From Beroe ovata (lineage: Eukaryota > Ctenophora > Nuda > Beroida > Beroidae), in the NCBI GenBank assembly GCA_946803715.1, contig CAMPET010000011.1, positions 49,463 to 62,419 of the forward strand: a DNA stretch of 12,957 nucleotides. The letters run 5' to 3'. Under the pieces are notes generated by a model, which was not told where the DNA came from, ran no database searches, and saw only the letters and a program-made list of their open reading frames with translations. Positions 7,003-12,957 of the stretch are shown in pieces; position 1 is the stretch's first letter; every line of letters begins with the position of its first letter. Position numbers and translations under genes: made by a program.

Positions 7003-8210
7003 CGGACATCAACAGACGGATAGAGAGGCGGAATCTCCGGGTTGATAACCTGGCGAATGACTGGCGAGATGGCGAGGCGTTGTGTGCTCTTGTTGATTAC
7101 AACGTCAGAGGAATCTACGACCTTTACCAAGGTGAGGATTTTATACAGGTTACAACATCACTTTATACTTGGGTGAGTGTTTCTAGAGTGTTAACAAGGT
7201 GAGTGTTTCCAGAGTGTTAACAAGGTGAGTGTTCCTAGAGTGTTAACAGGGTGAGTGTTACCAGATTTCACCCGCGCTTTCCACTTCACACTTTCCCACG
7301 CTTTCCACTGATCGGACTGATGAAATCTGGCAAAGAGGGTGTTAATACATTTTCCCCACTGGTTATGGGGCAAACTCTCGCCGAGATGAATATGTAATCA
7401 AAAAAGCCCCCATAACATCAAGATATAACACGACCACCATTCTCTTCCTACTGAAATTAACCCTCACACCCTCCCAGACTCAGACGCGGTGATGAAGGTA
7501 GCCGAGAGTATGATAGCTGCTCACAAATTCTTAGGAATACCACAACTCATTGAACCTGAGGACTTCATCAGTAACCTCATAGGTATTGTTATCTTCCAGA
7601 GTCATTATCACCTCTAACTGCCCGTGCCATCCAACTGCTATCCCTCCCCCTTTCTTTCCTTATCTTATCTCATCTTATCTTATCTCATCTTATCTTATCT
7701 TATCTTATCTTATCTTATCTTATCTTATCTTATCTTATCTCAACTCTCTCCCACGCTCAGACGAGCAGACAATGTCAATGTACATATCGTGTTTCGTACA
7801 CGAGGGTATAGAGGAGATCTCTGTCAATCTGTTTGATGACATCAGCCCTGATTTGATGGACGATGACGATGTTACGGATGATGCTGCGGAGGTTCTCGCA
7901 TTCATGAAGGTAGTTCATGCACGTGCGCGCGTTTTTTGGTACCTTGTCATGATCAACAGCTGTGCCGGTCTCGATGCAGCAATACCACCACAATAACACA
8001 ACAAAAACACAACAATAACACAACAATAACACAACAATAAGATAACAATAACGTTTCATGAGTCGATCTGAAGCTTGTCTTAAGGCAGCCACGTCAGATT
8101 ATCTTCTCTGGTTTATTTGTTTCTCATCATAATCACTTACATCCATCCCTCAGAAACAAGATTCGTCCCCGGCAAAGCCCGCGATGACCAGTGTGGCTGC
8201 GTTAGTCCAG
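7003..8210 (+). CDS. CH2-region exons of the CH gene, copy A (four exons)
   Basis: Exons: 7003-7131, 7478-7582, 7761-7909, 8154-8210 (129, 105, 149 and 57 nt). Splice sites are GTAG|CGG..AAG|GTGAGG; CCCAG|ACT..ATAG|GTATTG; CTCAG|ACG..AAG|GTAGTT; CTCAG|AAA..CAG|GTAGCA. Phases agree (1-1-1-0-0). The peptide contains NDWRDGEALCALVDY (the CH2 W-x-DG-x-A-L helix), then AHKFLGIPQLIEPEDF and DEQTMSMYISCF, the last two helices of a CH2 domain as in filamin and alpha-actinin. An acidic stretch (DDISPDLMDDDDVTDD) and a short Ser/Pro/Lys exon follow. CH2 stabilises actin binding by CH1. The last exon ends in phase 0, so it joins in frame to 10964 but not to the first exon of copy B at 9218. The acceptor at 7001-7002 is preferred over 6978-6979 because only the former is intact in copy B. 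Confidence 0.85.
7172..7262. repeat. 26-bp tandem repeat carrying splice-donor-like motifs, copy A
   Basis: About 3.4 units with period 26 (starts at 7172, 7198, 7224, 7250), each beginning GGTGAGTG and ending GTGTTAACA. Every unit junction reads AAGGTGAGTG or AGGGTGAGTG, which matches the 5' splice-site consensus better than the real donor 40 bp upstream (AAG|GTGAGG). A related array is at 9387-9478. Confidence 0.8.
7261..7330. repeat. Inverted repeat CCAGATTTCA / TGAAATCTGG, copy A
   Basis: Ten-base perfect arms at 7261-7270 and 7321-7330 flank a 50-bp segment rich in CTTTCCAC strings. The same arms occur in copy B at 9478-9487 and 9569-9578 with a longer, diverged interior. Could be a small insertion or a structured intron segment. 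Confidence 0.55.
7660..7740. repeat. (TTATC)n microsatellite, copy A
   Basis: About 16 units of TTATC with two TCATC variants, in the intron before exon 7761. It gives a spurious SYLIL-type open frame. Copy B carries a longer, more interrupted version at 10084-10215. Confidence 0.95.
7982..8052. repeat. A/C-rich (AACAATAACAC)n low-complexity repeat, copy A
   Basis: Irregular 11-12-bp units of AACAATAACAC in the intron between exons 7909 and 8154. A shorter version is at 10442-10487 in copy B. Confidence 0.8.
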
Positions 8211-8244
8211 GTAGCACGTCACTGATATCAATAGGGGGGGGGGG

Positions 8245-8245
8245 N
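8245..8245. other. Ambiguous base (N) marking a probable assembly join
   Basis: The only N in the window. It follows a run of about 12 G and precedes sequence that jumps back into the 30-bp lipase repeat, which looks like a join between two contigs rather than natural sequence. Confidence 0.8.
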
Positions 8246-8382
8246 ACCTGGTTACCATGATGTTCAGTGTCTGGTACCTGGTTACCATGATGTTCCAGTG
8301 CTGATGCCAGGTTTGCCATGTTGTACAGGGAGGAAACGATGGATGGTAAGAAGAGGAGAAGGCTGAGGGGGCGAAGGAGCAT
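8246..8382 (-). pseudogene. Truncated second copy of lipase exon 1
   Basis: Reading down from an ATG at 8382 it encodes a signal peptide nearly identical to the full lipase ([19 protein letters not shown]), MANLASALE and one complete plus one partial [10 protein letters not shown] unit, then runs into the N at 8245. No catalytic exons follow on this side; the bases beyond belong to the CH gene intron. It is either the start of an allelic lipase copy cut by an assembly join, or a true fragment left by duplication. The flanking promoter side is also present. Confidence 0.8.
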
Positions 8383-9217
8383 TTTCCGTGTTTTTCGAGG
8401 AATCTGCTCAATCGAAAAAACCGGTGTTGGCAGGCGCGTAGAAAGTTGGTTTTGTACTTAATTCCTGATCAAAGGCAAAGTAGAGCAATAGTCAGGTGAC
8501 TTTACAAAAGGTACTCTTGATAAAAAGGCAGGACTTGTTGCGATAAGTCCTCTGTTTATCTGTGAGAATATTTCTCCTCTTTCTTCCCAAGTTTAAATAC
8601 AATATGGTATCGTAACAAATGGGTTGGATTACCGATTGTACAATGAGTATGGTTCAGGTTTCATGTTTTTGAGAAATTCAGATTAATGGGGTAATTATGA
8701 AATTTCGATTTAATGAGATCATGATCTAGACGAACTGATTAAAGAAAAAACTTGGAAGTACGGAACTATAATTGGACCCAGAACCTCACGAATCACGCCT
8801 GGTGCTTTACCAATTGAGCTACCAATCCAGCAATGTTTAGGTGTATGTTTCCGTGTAGGTATGTATGATCATGCAGTATGCACTTCAGCTGTGGAAGGAA
8901 ATGTTTATTCCTAAGGGTGGCTAAATATGAGTCACAAATGTATGGAAAAATCATAGATCTCCATGTCATCAATCATCATCTTCCAACCAAGATTTACTCC
9001 CCCATATGACACCACTTTTGCTTTGATGCCATTTAATTTTATCAGTATTACCTCGTGTCACATGATAGTCTTTGACACCTCAGTCTTTTCTCGTGACACC
9101 ATTAAAAACTTGACACCATTTCGAAACTCACACTTGACCCACACTTTTGACACAGCTTTGAACATACCTCATCCCCCGTAACTCCCCCGTAACTTGACAC
9201 CACATATCCCCCCGTAG
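8383..9217. other. Second copy of the lipase 5' flank / CH-gene intron
   Basis: Aligns with 6189-7002 with scattered substitutions and small indels. It retains the three GATA-type motifs, a tRNA-like relic and TTGACAC motifs. A 2-bp length difference just before the CH2 exon (about 9205-9216), and loss of the upstream AG, remove the alternative acceptor seen in copy A. No additional exon found. Confidence 0.6.
8768..8835 (-). mobile_element. tRNA-like relic, copy B
   Basis: Minus strand TAGCTCAATTGGTAAAGCA (A box) and GGTTCTGGGTCC (B box), separated by CCAGGCGTGATTCGTGA. It differs from 6585-6652 by several transitions, some at CpG. Probably a decayed tRNA-derived SINE head; not a functional tRNA. 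Confidence 0.5.
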
Positions 9218-10104
9218 CGGACATCAACAGACGGATAGAGAGACGGAATCTCCGGGTTGATAACCTGACGAATGACTGGCGAGATGGCGAGGCGTTGTGT
9301 GCTCTTGTTGATTACAATGTCAGAGGAATCTACGACCTTTACCAAGGTGAGGATTTCAAACAAGTTACAACATCACTTTATACTTGGGTGAGTGCTTCTA
9401 GAGTGTTAACAGGGTGAGTGATCCTATAGAGTGTTAACAAGGTGAGTGTTCCTAGAGTGTTAACAAGGTGAGTGTTCCCAGATTTCACCCGCCCACTTTG
9501 CCGCGCCTTCCACTTCACACTTTCCAGCGCTTCCCACTAAACCGCGCGCATCCAGAACATTGGACTGATGAAATCTGGCAAGGTGGGTGTTAATAATAAT
9601 ACCGTGTGTGACCAAGAACGTTTTTCCCATTGGATATGGGGCACACTCTCGCTGAAATAAATATGCAATCAGAAAGGCCACCATGTGCACACGTTGCGTG
9701 CCCCTTATTTACTCGGTGATCTGGAAGTGGAAAGTCGTATCTGGAAAGTCTCAAAACCACGGAGGGAGACGCGCAGCTCGCACGGAGTATTTGGGTCACG
9801 CAGCGCGGGAACAGGCCCCCATAATATCAAGATATAACACGATCACGACCACCATTCTCTTCCTACCCAAATTAATCCTCACTCTCCCAGACTCAGACGC
9901 GGTGATGAAGGTAGCCGAGAGTATGATAGCTGCTCACAAATTCTTGGGAATACCACAACTCATTGAACCTGAGGACTTCATCAGTAACCTCATAGGTATT
10001 GTCATCTTCCAGAGTCATTATCGCCTCTAACTCCCCTATAACTAGAACTGCCCGTGCCATCCAGCTGCTATCCCTCCCCTTTTTTATCTTATCTAATCTT
10101 ATCT

Positions 10105-10139
<35 letters not shown>

Positions 10140-10642
10140 GATAGTTATCTTATGTTATCTTATCTTATAGTTATCTTATCTTATCTTATCTTATCAAATC
10201 TTATCTTTATATCTCTCTCCAACTCTCAGACGAACAGACAATGTCAATGTACATATCGTGTTTTGTACACGAGGGTATAGAGGAGATCTCTGTCAATCTG
10301 TTTGATGACATCAGCCCTGATTTGATGGACGATGACGATGTTACGGACGATGCTGCAGAGGTTCTCGCATTCATGAAGGTACTTCATGCACGTGCGCGCG
10401 CGTTTTTTGGTGCCTTGTAATGATCAACAGCTGTGCCGCAATATAACCACAAAAAACAACAATAACACAACAATAAGATAACAATAACGTTTCATGAGTT
10501 GATCTGAAGCTTGACTGAAGCCTGCCACGTCAGATTATCTTCTCTGGTTTATTTGGTATCATGATCACTTATATCCATCCTCCAGAAACAAGATTCATCC
10601 CCGACAAAGCCCGCGATGACCAGTGTGGCTGCATTAGTCCAG
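9218..10642 (+). CDS. CH2-region exons of the CH gene, copy B (four exons)
   Basis: Exons: 9218-9346, 9891-9995, 10230-10378, 10586-10642, with the same lengths (129, 105, 149, 57 nt), splice-site positions and phases as copy A. Amino-acid changes relative to copy A are only two Ala to Thr: DNLTNDW for DNLANDW, and SSPTK for SSPAK; the other nine differences are synonymous. It joins in phase 0 to the exon at 10964. Because its first exon needs one base from the previous exon, it cannot follow copy A's last exon (phase 0) without a frameshift. The sequence is intact and shows purifying selection, so it is not a pseudogene. Confidence 0.85.
9387..9478. repeat. 26-28-bp tandem repeat with splice-donor-like motifs, copy B
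   Basis: Four GGTGAGTG-headed units separated by GAGTGTTAACA, the second with a short insertion (CCTATAGAG). Counterpart of 7172-7262. Confidence 0.75.
9680..9817. mobile_element. 138-bp segment present only in copy B
   Basis: Compared with copy A (around 7413-7415) this block is extra and is bounded by AGGCC at 9675-9679 and 9813-9817, which could be a 5-bp target duplication. It is more GC-rich than its surroundings (GCGCAGCTCGCACG, CACGCAGCGCGGG) and has no terminal repeats or coding potential that I can see. It could be a small insertion in B or a deletion in A. Confidence 0.4.
10084..10215. repeat. (TTATC)n microsatellite, copy B
   Basis: Interrupted TTATC repeats with TAATC, TAGTTATC and TTATG variants, about 50 bp longer than the copy A tract, immediately before the acceptor of exon 10230. 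Confidence 0.9.
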
Positions 10643-10963
10643 GTAGCACGTCACTGATATCAATAGAGGGGGGGGTAAGGCAAACTTTGGCAAACAATTC
10701 CCACTTTTTTAGGCTTTGCCAAAGTTTGCCTTACCCCCACCCCAATGTGACTCTATTCACCACTTCCTACAGCATGATTCTGCACTGTTACTGTGCTGGA
10801 CGCTTTGGGAGCTGGCAGCACCGAGCACTCAGCTGAAAACTGTCCATTCAAATTCGAAAGCATTTGATGAAAGTGGAGTGGGCTGGGCATTGTCGGGGGG
10901 GGGAAGGGGGGGTCAAATGTCTCACGCTCCTCTGTCTAACTCACGCCACCATCAAAAACCCAG
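10643..10963 (+). other. Intron with a long hairpin and G-runs
   Basis: Intron between exons 10642 and 10964. It starts with the end of the duplicated segment, then a perfect 24-bp hairpin (10671-10738), then unique sequence with G-runs at 10896-10912. No coding exon recognised; two open frames here only overlap the true exon at 10964 in another frame. Confidence 0.7.
10671..10738. repeat. Perfect 24-bp inverted repeat with 20-nt loop
   Basis: The arm 10671-10694 (GGGGGTAAGGCAAACTTTGG and four more bases) is exactly the reverse complement of 10715-10738. The loop is 10695-10714. This is the strongest secondary structure in the window and it sits at the right boundary of the A/B homology. Confidence 0.95.
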
Positions 10964-11762
10964 GAACAGAGCCAACCCTCGTCTCCCACAACGAAGCTGG
11001 CTGACGTGGTGTTTAAGAAACTACCTCTTCCCGACCCGGCTTTAACTCCAAACAAGCACTCTCTCAAGGAGATACTTTCCCCAACAGACAGGTAACTGGT
11101 GCGTGGGGCAATTGAGATCTTATGAGGAGGGGTTGGGAGATTTGACTTGAGAAGTTGGGTTTTCGAGATATATGTTTGTCTCATCTCTGCTATCCCTTCT
11201 CCTATGCCTTTTTGTAAAACAGAAAAGATGATTGGTGAGGGGAAAAATTGTAGGTTTTTTAATTTTGAGATTGTTAGAAATTGGTAGAATTTTAGAAACG
11301 CTGAAATTGTGAACAATTTGTCTGCACTTGCTCGTACCTATCTGAATTATACGCTTCACTTCGTAATTCGTCTCGACTACCGCATGTGTCCGTCACATTC
11401 CAATCCCGAGAATCAGAATAGGACACCAGAAATGTTTGCAGCTGAGTCCAGATCAAATTACAGCATAAATTCCCCGAATTTTTGCTTAAATAATGCTCCT
11501 TGATCTTTTGACAATGATCGAGAGTAACAACGTCCGATGTAAGGGGAAGATCCAATTTTCCAGCTACATCTGGTTTAGAATATTCAATTTCATTCCCCAC
11601 TATGATAGTTTTCTCATCTGGTTCAAAATATTCATTCCTCCTATAATACTTTTCTCGAATGTTCCACTCATTGCAGGGAGACTCATTCCTCGTCGAGTGA
11701 GGTGGACGAGGGGATCGGAGCAGACATCATGTCTGGGGTATCCTTCCAATTCACACCCAAAG
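10964..11762 (+). CDS. Post-CH2 exons of the CH gene (Ser/Pro-rich linker)
   Basis: Exons 10964-11091 (acceptor CCCAG, donor CAG|GTAACT, 128 nt) and 11677-11762 (acceptor TTGCAG, donor AAAG|GTGAGA, 86 nt). The first is entered in phase 0 and leaves in phase 2; the second leaves in phase 1, matching the next exon. Peptides: EQSQPSSPTTKLADVVFKKL, then PLPDPALTPNKHSLKEILSP, then ETHSSSSEVDEGIGADIMSG. Low complexity, Ser/Thr-Pro containing and probably disordered, with possible phosphorylation sites (SSP, LTP, LSP). No known domain recognised; support is splice-phase continuity plus open frame. Confidence 0.7.
11092..11676 (+). other. Intron of the CH gene
   Basis: AT-rich intron between exons ending at 11091 and starting at 11677. 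Open frames on both strands here are short, mutually overlapping and without family features. Nothing else seen. Confidence 0.65.
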
Positions 11763-11997
11763 GTGAGACCATATATATATTCTCCCTCCCCAATTGCCTC
11801 TTTTTTCCTCACCAATCACCTTTCATGTTTGACAAAAAAGCGATGAACAAGAAGCTGGAAAGAGTTTGAATTCCTTTGTGTATTTTTCTGTTTCATAGGC
11901 AATAGGCATCTCTCATCCACATTTTCTCAGTATGCGTGACTGGTCACACAATTGATCACGCAATTTTTCCCGTTGATATGACGCGTGATTTCCGCAG

Positions 11998-12132
11998 AGA
12001 GTATTGAAATTGTGGAAGACACACCGCCAACTATTGAGACGGTGAAATTCGATAAAGAGGAGGAAATCATTGAAACTGTCAGTTTGGAATCCAGTTTAGA
12101 TCCGGGTGTGCCTGAACCCATGGAGACAACAG
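11998..12132 (+). CDS. Acidic exon of the CH gene
   Basis: 135-nt exon after acceptor TTTCCGCAG, donor ACAG|GTATCT, phase 1 in and out. It encodes an acidic peptide beginning SIEIVEDTPPTIETVKF and continuing KEEEIIETVSLESSL, with a Pro-rich end (DPGVPEPMETT). It resembles the Val/Glu/Pro/Thr composition of the following exon, which supports membership of the same tail. No domain recognised. Confidence 0.75.
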
Positions 12133-12312
12133 GTATCTATTTACCATCAACGGTTTTTGAACATTTTAAGATTTATTTTTCAAGGAACTGATGTGGAATT
12201 TAATAGAACATAATGTCAAGACTCAAGTGTGTTCTCAATTAACAATGTCCGAATCCTTCAAGTTATCCTGACATGATCGGGTTATCCTGCTAACGCGGGT
12301 TTCCATTTTCAG

Positions 12313-12957
12313 TTGATGTGGCAGATATTCTAGAAGAAGAAATCGCCGAACTAGAAGGAGAAGATGATGAAGAAGAGCCACCTCAAGTTGAACTGAAGGA
12401 GACAACAACACTGCAGATGGCGGCACCGATATCGGTCGATGTCGAGATTGATCGACCACAATCTTCAGGCGAAGTGAAGGAACCGGTTAACCTGGAGTTG
12501 GTTTCGCCGAGTAATCAGGAGGAAATCCGACAGAAACTCGACGAGGATCTCAAGGCGGCGATATCGGATGGGATATCCACCATTTATCACGGGGACGATG
12601 ATACCACTATGGACGAGGATGATCAGTTTGATGAGAATGCTGATGAGGTTGATGTTGATGTTGACTTGAGCCTAACTTCAGCTGTGTCAGAGGTTGCTTT
12701 GAAAGCACCAGAGGTTGCCGTGGAAGCACCAGAGGCTGCTGTGGTAACACCAGTGGTAGAAGTTGCTGTGGGAACACCAGAGGTTGCTGTGGAAACACCA
12801 GAAGTTGCAGTGGAAACACCAGTGGTTGAGGTTGCTGTTCCTGAAGTTGCTGTGGAAACAACTGAAGTAGAGGTTGCTGTGGAAACACCAGAAGTTGCAG
12901 TGGAAGCACCAGAGGTTGCTGTGGACACACGTGAGGAGTCAGTGGAAAGAAGATTGG
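12313..12957 (+). CDS. Large acidic, repeat-rich exon of the CH gene (3' partial)
   Basis: Acceptor TCCATTTTCAG, entered in phase 1, and open to the window edge (214 codons plus one base). It begins VDVADILEEEIAELEGEDDE, continues with Glu/Asp-rich sequence, and contains a short helix-prone segment (EEIRQKLDEDLKAAISDG) and an Asp-rich stretch (TTMDEDDQFDENADEVDVDV). It then enters a tandem repeat of EVAVETP-like heptads. This suggests a long disordered, highly negatively charged C-terminal region after the actin-binding domain, unlike the Ig-repeat rod of true filamins. The long minus-strand frames here (12607-12930) are antisense to it. Confidence 0.85.
12690..12931 (+). repeat. 21-bp tandem repeat encoding EVAVETP heptads
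   Basis: About ten to twelve imperfect units of GAGGTTGCTGTGGAAACACC-type sequence (EVAVETP, EVAVEAP, EVAVGTP, VEVAVP). Some are shortened or fused, and the repeat stays in frame throughout. The regular triplet structure also keeps antisense frames open, explaining the long minus-strand ORFs. Confidence 0.9.

Larger units (their letters stand above)
6055..8244. repeat. Copy A of a 2.2-2.4 kb direct duplication (or allelic pair)
   Basis: 6055-8244 aligns in the same order and orientation with 8246-10675: lipase exon 1 end, promoter side, tRNA-like relic, TTGACAC run, four CH exons, both microsatellites. Copy A stops in a poly-G run at 8233-8244. Confidence 0.9.
9347..9890 (+). other. Intron between first and second CH2 exons, copy B
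   Basis: Holds the donor-like repeat, an inverted repeat with arms at 9478-9487 and 9569-9578, and the 138-bp segment absent from copy A. An open frame at 9683-10030 is a read-through into the real exon at 9891 and not a separate gene. Confidence 0.7.
8246..10675. repeat. Copy B of the 2.2-2.4 kb direct duplication (or allelic pair)
   Basis: Counterpart of 6055-8244. It is longer mainly because of a 138-bp extra segment (9680-9817), a longer inverted-repeat interior (9488-9568) and a longer TTATC tract. The four CH exons differ from copy A at 11 of 440 positions by my count, nine of them silent. Confidence 0.9.

Noticed and set aside
7586-7996. Plus-strand frame with SYLIL repeats
   Set aside because: The repeats come from the intronic TTATC microsatellite read through into a real exon; the exon itself starts at 7761 after a good acceptor.
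7660-8052. Repeat-rich intron considered as a possible CRISPR-like array
   Set aside because: Units are simple 5-bp and 11-bp tandem repeats without unique spacers, in a eukaryotic intron.
12607-12930. Two long minus-strand open frames rich in Pro/Gln/Leu or Ser/Thr/Ala
   Set aside because: They are antisense to the in-frame 21-bp coding repeat of the plus-strand exon, whose triplet periodicity keeps the other frames open. Splice phase and acceptor support the plus strand.

Overview
This window is a stretch of intron-rich eukaryotic nuclear DNA, almost certainly from an invertebrate animal. Coding sequence is split into exons of about 57-240 bp with GT..AG junctions and consistent phases, and the gene families (tandem calponin-homology actin-binding protein, LIPA/LIPF-type acid lipase) are typical of animals. 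I cannot name the species. There are no prokaryotic operons, CRISPR arrays or phage genes. The long uninterrupted reading frames in the last 350 bases of the minus strand are antisense shadows of a repetitive plus-strand exon.

Layout. (1) 1-1512, plus strand: 5'-truncated part of a CH-domain gene, with two CH1 exons (1-114, 357-506) and a probable linker exon (1406-1512). (2) 2219-6188, minus strand: a complete seven-exon acid-lipase gene of 583 predicted residues with signal peptide, Ser/Asp/His triad, a five-fold 10-residue repeat after the signal peptide and a Glu/Gly-rich C-terminal tail. (3) 7003-8210, plus strand: four CH2-region exons of the CH gene (copy A). (4) 8245 is an N at the end of a poly-G run. 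(5) 8246-10675 repeats 6055-8244 with about 2.5 % exonic difference: the 5' end of the lipase exon 1, its promoter side, a tRNA-like relic and the same four CH2-region exons (copy B). (6) 10964-12957, plus strand: four further exons of the CH gene encoding a long acidic, repeat-rich tail that leaves the window.

The lipase therefore appears to lie inside a large intron of the CH gene in the opposite orientation. The copy A/copy B pair is the oddest feature. Coding differences are mostly silent, the break coincides with poly-G, an N and a tandem repeat, and splicing copy A to copy B would shift the frame. I read this as most probably two haplotypes joined end to end by the assembler. A true tandem duplication giving mutually exclusive CH2 cassettes is the alternative.

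Other structure includes a perfect 24-bp hairpin exactly where copy A stops, a probable MITE in lipase intron 6, a 19-bp CACGTG palindrome, a cluster of TGACGTCA sites, GATA motifs before the lipase start, and an array of perfect-looking splice-donor repeats after the first CH2 exon. I found no convincing new defence or mobile system. All gene models are exon predictions from sequence reading only, without transcript evidence.
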